25,327 bases of DNA, taken from a virus. The position numbers were made by a program, and so were the translations under genes. The stretch spans positions 1 through 25,327 of the IMG/VR virus record IMGVR_UViG_3300009420_001717; one strand, written 5' to 3'. Below the pieces are notes generated by a model, which saw only the letters and a list, made by a program, of their open reading frames with translations, was not told where the DNA came from and ran no database searches. Shown one piece after another: positions 21,700 to 25,327 of this stretch (the stretch's first letter is position 1; each line of letters begins with the position of its first letter).

Positions 21700-21707
21700 G
21701 ATAAATA
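21700..21707 (+). promoter_or_regulatory. Late promoter-like box GATAAATA
   Basis: GATAAATA at 21700-21707 lies in the 62-base gap after the glutaredoxin gene and 20 bases before the ATG at 21727. It is the same octamer as the minus-strand box at 2093-2100. A GGAG ribosome binding site follows. It would start the late-type transcript of the genes to the right. Confidence 0.5.
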
Positions 21708-21726
21708 AGTGTATGGAGATACACTT

Positions 21727-22044
21727 ATGTCAAGACCAAAACCAAAGATATTGCTAGAAGCAGTACACAAAGACACTTACAAAGCAGACCAGATACTAGC
21801 CGCTGAGGCAATATTCAGTGTGTTTTATCAAGGCAACCCAATCAATTTACGAACACTTAATAAGTTAGTATCCTATCCTGGACCCAAATATAAAAAAGTG
21901 TCATTCAGTAACAGTGGACATGCATTTAACTTAGCAGAAAAATTAAACAAAACGTTTAGCACTTCCGAATTCCAAGTAATCAAACTAACATCAGGCGATG
22001 TTATCACTGAAGATGATATGGAATCTGGACATGTTAACGGATAG
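21727..22044 (+). CDS. Hypothetical protein, possible late gene
   Basis: This 105-residue protein begins MSRPKPKILLEAVHKDTYKA; the ATG at 21727 follows GGAG. It has mixed strands and helices (ILAAEAIFSVFYQGNPINLRTL, YKKVSFSNSGHAFNLAEKLNKTF) and a basic middle. The YPGPKYKKVSF and SGHAFNLAEKLN stretches look conserved but I cannot name the family. It follows a late-promoter-like box and overlaps the next gene by 14 bases. Several DNA-contact residues (Lys/Arg near the N-terminus) are compatible with nucleic-acid binding, not evidence for it. Confidence 0.68.
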   Translation: MSRPKPKILLEAVHKDTYKADQILAAEAIFSVFYQGNPINLRTLNKLVSYPGPKYKKVSFSNSGHAFNLAEKLNKTFSTSEFQVIKLTSGDVITEDDMESGHVNG

Positions 22045-22396
22045 TCTACAATTTAAAATAGCCCAAAAGATGCAAAGTGAACACGAGTCACTTGGGCAAT
22101 ACCCTCCCCTAGATGTGTGTTATATGCTGTTTAAGAACTTTCAATTCAGTGACGAAACATGTAGTGGACTTAGGTTAACTAAGTTAGGTTGGAACTTAAT
22201 GAAGCCAAAGTATGATGCATACAAGTTTCCAATAGACGAAGGCTTACACAAGAACATACTATTACGTTTACACGAACACATGTCTTGGCCCTATTATTTA
22301 GATAAAAAAGCACTAATACTATTCAGTGAAGATGATGCTATGTGGCTTAAGATGATGAGTAATGACGTCGAAAAATTTGCAAAAGGATTAGATTAA
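22031..22396 (+). CDS. Hypothetical conserved-looking phage protein
   Basis: This 121-residue protein uses the ATG at 22031, which gives MLTDSLQFKIAQKMQSEHES and overlaps the upstream stop by 14 bases. It has an amphipathic N-terminal helix, VCYMLFKNFQFSDETCSGLRLTKLGWNLM in the middle, and a C-terminal ILFSEDDAMWLKMM stretch resembling the EDDAxWF end of the 20335-20652 product. I recall relatives in T4-like marine phages without a function. Confidence 0.7.
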   Translation: MLTDSLQFKIAQKMQSEHESLGQYPPLDVCYMLFKNFQFSDETCSGLRLTKLGWNLMKPKYDAYKFPIDEGLHKNILLRLHEHMSWPYYLDKKALILFSEDDAMWLKMMSNDVEKFAKGLD

Positions 22397-22406
22397 TAAA
22401 TAAATA
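22395..22406 (+). promoter_or_regulatory. Overlapping late promoter-like boxes (AATAAATA twice)
   Basis: Two overlapping AATAAATA copies (22395-22402 and 22399-22406) fit the NATAAATA late-promoter pattern and lie just ahead of the SGNH gene ATG at 22412. The spacing leaves only about five bases before the start, and no ribosome binding site is visible, so a leaderless or readthrough transcript is possible. The AT-rich context makes this tentative. Confidence 0.35.
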
Positions 22407-22411
22407 ATACT

Positions 22412-23317
22412 ATGGGACATCTAAATTATAACACATTAAGACCTATTTCAAGCGAACTAGGACAACTACCAAGACTACTACAACCACAGAAAGATACCAA
22501 TGGTCAAATACGTGGTAAAGGGATAGATGGTACCAACCTTTCCTTTCAATACCAACCATCGGATCATCCAACCCATTGGAAAGATGGTGGTAATTTAGTA
22601 GATTACACAGAAGATCAACTGTTATATACTGTTAATCAGCAAGGCTTCAGAGGCTCTGACATTATACAAACAGACTCAACACTAATGACAGCAGGCTGTA
22701 GCCACACATATGGTATAGGTGTTAGTGATAACGAAGTATGGGGAAGTAAACTCGCAGAACAGTTAGACATGTATCATATTAATATAGGTTGTGGCGGAAT
22801 AGGTTGTGATGCTGTAGCATTACTAATAAAACAATTCTTTGAACAAGGCATAGTACCAGATACATTAGCAGTATTTTGGCCCGATGTAAATAGAAAACTA
22901 ATAGTTTCAGAAAAGGTAAAGAATGTAGATGCACAAATAACTGACTTCATATTAGAAAATAAAGAATCAGTTGAACCCTATGTATTTCAATTCCGTGCAA
23001 TGAAAAATTTAGATACAGGACACTTACCCAGCAATGTTTTATCTGCTGTCAAAGGACAGTTATTACAAAGTGAACAACAATTATTATTAGAATTTTGTGT
23101 ACACCGAGAACTTGTTATTGCATTGTGTGGCAAACATAATGTAAAACTCATAGAAGGATTTATAGAGGACACTACATTAAATTTTGTTAGAGAGAAATGT
23201 AATCAGAAGATACCGAGAATACAATATAAAATATGGCCCGACTTTGCTAGGGACAATATGCATTTCGGACCTAGGTCACATACACAATTAGCACAACTTT
23301 TTAAAGAGTTATTGTAA
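22412..23317 (+). CDS. SGNH-hydrolase-like protein, first of a tandem pair
   Basis: This 301-residue protein has block I AGCSHTYGIG with the nucleophile serine S97, an INIGCGGIGCDAV segment like block II/III, and the C-terminal DxxH pair D281 and H284 (RDNMHFGPRSH). Together these suggest a GDSL/SGNH lipase-esterase fold. Substrates in phages include acetylated polysaccharides, so deacetylation of a host surface glycan or a tail fibre role is plausible. The first 90 residues, ending LYTVNQQGFR, are shared with the following gene. Context is late type. The stop overlaps the next start by one base. Confidence 0.72.
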   Translation: MGHLNYNTLRPISSELGQLPRLLQPQKDTNGQIRGKGIDGTNLSFQYQPSDHPTHWKDGGNLVDYTEDQLLYTVNQQGFRGSDIIQTDSTLMTAGCSHTYGIGVSDNEVWGSKLAEQLDMYHINIGCGGIGCDAVALLIKQFFEQGIVPDTLAVFWPDVNRKLIVSEKVKNVDAQITDFILENKESVEPYVFQFRAMKNLDTGHLPSNVLSAVKGQLLQSEQQLLLEFCVHRELVIALCGKHNVKLIEGFIEDTTLNFVREKCNQKIPRIQYKIWPDFARDNMHFGPRSHTQLAQLFKELL

Positions 23318-24333
23318 TGTCAGTGTTACAGAAAAACACAGTTAAACCATTTAGAACACATTCAGATATATTACCAGAGACTGACTTTGGTCCACACCTT
23401 AAAGATAAACTCGCACCAGTACATCAAGCAAATCATGGTAAAGTACAACACATTGGCGATTTAACTAGCATTCAGTATATACCAATGGATAGTCCTGTGT
23501 TCCCTCAAATGATAGAACAGACATTAGGTATTGACATAAATGATTTCAATGGAACAGACGAAGAAACACGAATTCTTAAAGACAATTGGCAAGCAAATAC
23601 TAAAGATTACACTAAGGAAGATATACTTTATACTGTAAACAAACAAGGTTGGAGAGCAGATTCTATGTCAAAAGGAGATGATGCTATAATGTTTTTAGGA
23701 GACAGTTTTACATTTGGTATTGGGGTCTCAGATGCTGATGTGTGGACTCGTAAAGTTTCAACTAAACTAGGCAAAAAGTGTTGGAATTTAGGCAACCCAG
23801 GAGGAAATAATCAAGAAATACTGTTGGTGCTACAATCATTTATAGAAAGCGGATACATTCCTGACCAAGTAGTTGTTATGTGGTCACATCCTGGTAGAAA
23901 ACTTATATTCTCTGACACCAAATTCAACAACAACGCACTTCACCCAGCTATAGACGACATAGATAGTAGTAGCGATTATCAAGACAAAGTAAACGGATTC
24001 ATACCACTCTTCAGTTCTATGGAGGACGAAAATCAGAAAGCATGGACAATAATGCATGAAAACCACATGTGGTTTGATTTTTACATGCAAAGACAATTCT
24101 TACTGTATTTTTGTGCTTCACAAGGCATTAAACTAACAGAAATGCATTACATGAAGGAATCTGCAGTATTTTGTTATCAAATAGACAACAACCCACAACT
24201 AAAACCTTACACATGGCCCAATAATATGTGCCAGGCTGTGCCCGGAGATATGGGCCGTGATGGCCTTCATTGGGGTCCTAAGGGACACCATTCTGCATAC
24301 ATAAACTGCATAAATCTAATAAAAAACGGTTGA
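23317..24333 (+). CDS. SGNH-hydrolase-like protein, second of a tandem pair
   Basis: This 338-residue paralogue of the upstream gene has a more canonical block I, FLGDSFTFGIG, with S130. CWNLGNPGGNNQEILLVLQ is the glycine/asparagine-rich block. The C-terminal dyad is D315 and H318 in GRDGLHWGPKGH. Both copies carry LYTVNxQGxR before the catalytic domain. Its longer N-terminus (about 100 residues) may be a virion attachment or assembly domain. The stop TGA overlaps the -35 box of the next promoter. The last 100 bases are richer in G+C than their surroundings. Confidence 0.75.
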   Translation: MSVLQKNTVKPFRTHSDILPETDFGPHLKDKLAPVHQANHGKVQHIGDLTSIQYIPMDSPVFPQMIEQTLGIDINDFNGTDEETRILKDNWQANTKDYTKEDILYTVNKQGWRADSMSKGDDAIMFLGDSFTFGIGVSDADVWTRKVSTKLGKKCWNLGNPGGNNQEILLVLQSFIESGYIPDQVVVMWSHPGRKLIFSDTKFNNNALHPAIDDIDSSSDYQDKVNGFIPLFSSMEDENQKAWTIMHENHMWFDFYMQRQFLLYFCASQGIKLTEMHYMKESAVFCYQIDNNPQLKPYTWPNNMCQAVPGDMGRDGLHWGPKGHHSAYINCINLIKNG

Positions 24334-24357
24334 CAATACGCCTAAAGAGTGTATAAT
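24330..24357 (+). promoter_or_regulatory. Sigma70-type promoter
   Basis: A perfect TTGACA (24330-24335) and a perfect TATAAT (24352-24357) are separated by 16 bases. The predicted start is near 24364, giving a leader of about 28 bases with a GTAGGA site before the ATG at 24392. The -35 box overlaps the stop codon of the SGNH gene. Confidence 0.85.
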
Positions 24358-24391
24358 ATACACATATTAACGCAAAAAGGGTAGGACTTTT

Positions 24392-24736
24392 ATGGGCTAT
24401 TATACTTATACACAAGATCCAATAGGCAACTTCATCGAGAAGGAGCATGGTAATAACTTTGAATACTGACTGAACAATGAGCAGGATGACTACTCCAAGA
24501 GCATTGTGGAGAACTATCCACATAAAGTATGGGTTGGCTCAGGTCAGATAGGCGGCGACAGTGGATGGCGTTATGCGAACGTGAAGAAGACCGTGGCTTA
24601 CATCATAGTAGACGAAGATGAGGGTGGACCTGTGTTAGAACGGTGGTTTCTCAAGTCAAATCAGCAATATTTCAACAAAGAAGTGGTAGAGATCAATCTC
24701 TCCATGATGGCACACTTAGCCAACTCTAATTCATAA
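24392..24736 (+). pseudogene. Gene interrupted by one in-frame TGA (possible readthrough)
   Basis: From the ATG at 24392, 25 codons (starting MGYYTYTQDPIGNFIEKEHG and ending in FEY) are followed by TGA at 24467-24469. The same frame then stays open for 88 more codons to TAA at 24734-24736. The downstream part includes VWVGSGQIGGDSGWRYANVKK and a LERWFLKS stretch with protein-like composition. One base change would make the TGA a TGG tryptophan codon, giving a 114-residue protein. The stop is followed by C (TGA-C), a leaky context in bacteria. It may be a nonsense mutation, a sequencing error or regulated readthrough. A strong promoter and a ribosome binding site precede it. Internal GTG starts such as 24506 exist but have no good ribosome binding site. 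The 24481-24600 stretch is about 50% G+C by hand count, unlike its neighbours. Confidence 0.6.
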
Positions 24737-24763
24737 AAAAACCACTTTTTCTGGTAGAAAAAG
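24735..24763 (-). terminator. Weak hairpin, possible minus-strand terminator
   Basis: Perfect seven-base arms CTTTTTC (24745-24751) and GAAAAAG (24757-24763) flank a five-base loop. Seven consecutive A residues (24735-24741) precede it on the plus strand, which on the minus strand is a hairpin followed by a U-rich tract. The stem is AT-rich and there is no minus-strand gene nearby, so this is tentative. It abuts the -35 box at 24765. Confidence 0.3.
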
Positions 24764-24764
24764 G

Positions 24765-24793
24765 TTGACTTACCCCCCAAAATACCGTATAAT
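24765..24793 (+). promoter_or_regulatory. Sigma70-type promoter
   Basis: TTGACT (24765-24770), 17 bases including a run of six C residues, then a perfect TATAAT (24788-24793). The start site would be near 24800, with a leader of about 30 bases containing GTAGGAG before the ATG at 24830. The C run in the spacer is notable in such AT-rich DNA. Confidence 0.85.
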
Positions 24794-24829
24794 ACATGTA
24801 TTAGTTAATAAAGAAGTAGGAGTTTTTAT

Positions 24830-25252
24830 ATGACAACATTTGTAATAGTAAATAAACATAACGATAGTATGTTTTCTGAGCCAAGCAGACCATCTTGGAA
24901 AGGCATGTCTTATGCATCAGAAGGTGCGGCTAAGGCTGGTATAACTAGAACTATGAAGCATTATGCGAAGGCTAAGGCCCAAGTTGCTGAAGTAGTTGCT
25001 AATGGTGAATCACCATATATGGCTAACATGTATAATGCATATCGTGATGCTACTGAAAAGCAGTTAGGCAGAACGCATTTAGCAGACAGAGATAACTACA
25101 GAGTTATGGCGTCTGAAGAGTATGCTTTGATTGAGCCTATGATTACTACAACTGGCATGTGCCCAGGTAGTGGTAAAGAAATTACGCACACAGCGTCAAT
25201 TAATCAACCACATTATTTAAGTCCTTTGAGCGAAAGCTACTGGGCATCATAA
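24830..25252 (+). CDS. Hypothetical protein with own strong promoter
   Basis: This 140-residue protein begins MTTFVIVNKHNDSMFSEPSR. The middle has a helical Ala/Lys-rich region (GAAKAGITRTMKHYAKAKAQ) and the C-terminus contains TGMCPGSGKEITHT and ends in SESYWAS. The N-terminal half recalls short proteins of T4-like marine phages that begin with a VVN strand and an AAKxAIT helix, but no function is known to me. It has a near-perfect promoter and an AGTAGGAG ribosome binding site, suggesting strong early expression. Confidence 0.72.
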   Translation: MTTFVIVNKHNDSMFSEPSRPSWKGMSYASEGAAKAGITRTMKHYAKAKAQVAEVVANGESPYMANMYNAYRDATEKQLGRTHLADRDNYRVMASEEYALIEPMITTTGMCPGSGKEITHTASINQPHYLSPLSESYWAS

Positions 25253-25254
25253 GA

Positions 25255-25327
25255 ATGATTAAGAATAGAAATACAGCAGTCCTAAGCTCTAAGTATCAGT
25301 CAGATGACGATATGAAAGAGTTTATGA
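25255..25327 (+). CDS. Start of a gene cut by the window edge
   Basis: The ATG at 25255, two bases after the upstream stop, opens a frame that runs to the end of the window with no stop: MIKNRNTAVLSSKYQSDDDM continuing with KEFM. Only 24 codons are visible, so the product cannot be named. Confidence 0.45.
   Translation, partial: MIKNRNTAVLSSKYQSDDDMKEFM

Noticed and set aside
24506-24736. Separate gene starting at GTG 24506
   Set aside because: The frame is the continuation of the one starting at 24392 and the GTG has no good ribosome binding site. It is better described as one gene broken by TGA.
5402-25327. tRNA genes or CRISPR repeats
   Set aside because: No cloverleaf with a GTTCRA-like T loop and no regularly spaced direct repeats were seen. 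The gaps between genes are too short for either.

Overview
The window looks like part of the genome of an AT-rich, T4-like marine tailed phage (myovirus). The evidence is a family B DNA polymerase of 898 codons, a gp45-like sliding clamp, a DsbA-like late-transcription protein and a T4 RNase H-type nuclease. They sit among densely packed short genes that mostly overlap by 1 to 16 bases. The many small conserved-looking proteins resemble those of phages of marine alphaproteobacteria and cyanobacteria. The host cannot be fixed from the sequence; a SAR11-type host is a guess. No stretch over 300 bases lacks a gene, and I saw no tRNA, rRNA, CRISPR array, transposon or integrase.

Layout. Positions 8-2067 (minus strand) hold a late-type block: a two-helix membrane protein, an acidic protein and two related 2OG-Fe(II) oxygenases. 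It is read from a GATAAATA late-promoter-like box. A divergent region (2068-2185) separates it from plus-strand genes that run to the right edge. Positions 2186-6220 are replication genes (DsbA-like, polymerase, clamp). Positions 6220-7782 encode a large transglycosylase of the TGT/DpdA type. Positions 7782-10951 hold two sugar-type oxidoreductases and several small proteins. Positions 11033-14007 hold a cold-shock protein, a tunnelling-fold (QueD-like) protein, a small basic protein, a GT-B glycosyltransferase and a GalE-like epimerase. Positions 14020-16968 form a unit with a phosphoribosyltransferase, FolE, a DUF433-like protein and QueE. Positions 16968-20652 hold small conserved phage proteins, a cupin and the RNase H-type nuclease. 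Positions 20654-21664 form a redox trio: CPYC glutaredoxin, c-type cytochrome and CGFS glutaredoxin. Positions 21727-24333 are late-looking genes ending in two related SGNH-hydrolase-like proteins. The right end has two strong promoters, a gene interrupted by an in-frame TGA, a hypothetical gene and a gene cut by the window edge.

How the genes fit together. FolE, the tunnelling-fold protein, QueE and the TGT/DpdA-like enzyme suggest synthesis of a 7-deazaguanine and its exchange into nucleic acid, most plausibly phage DNA as protection from restriction. QueC is not in the window and the QueD assignment is uncertain, so the final base could be CDG, preQ0 or something else. A glycosyltransferase, an epimerase and two oxidoreductases could make and attach a sugar, but their acceptor is unknown. 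Six near-consensus sigma70-type promoters (TTGACA/T, 16-17 bases, TATAAT or TAATAT) drive the plus-strand operons, while NATAAATA boxes precede the late-type genes.
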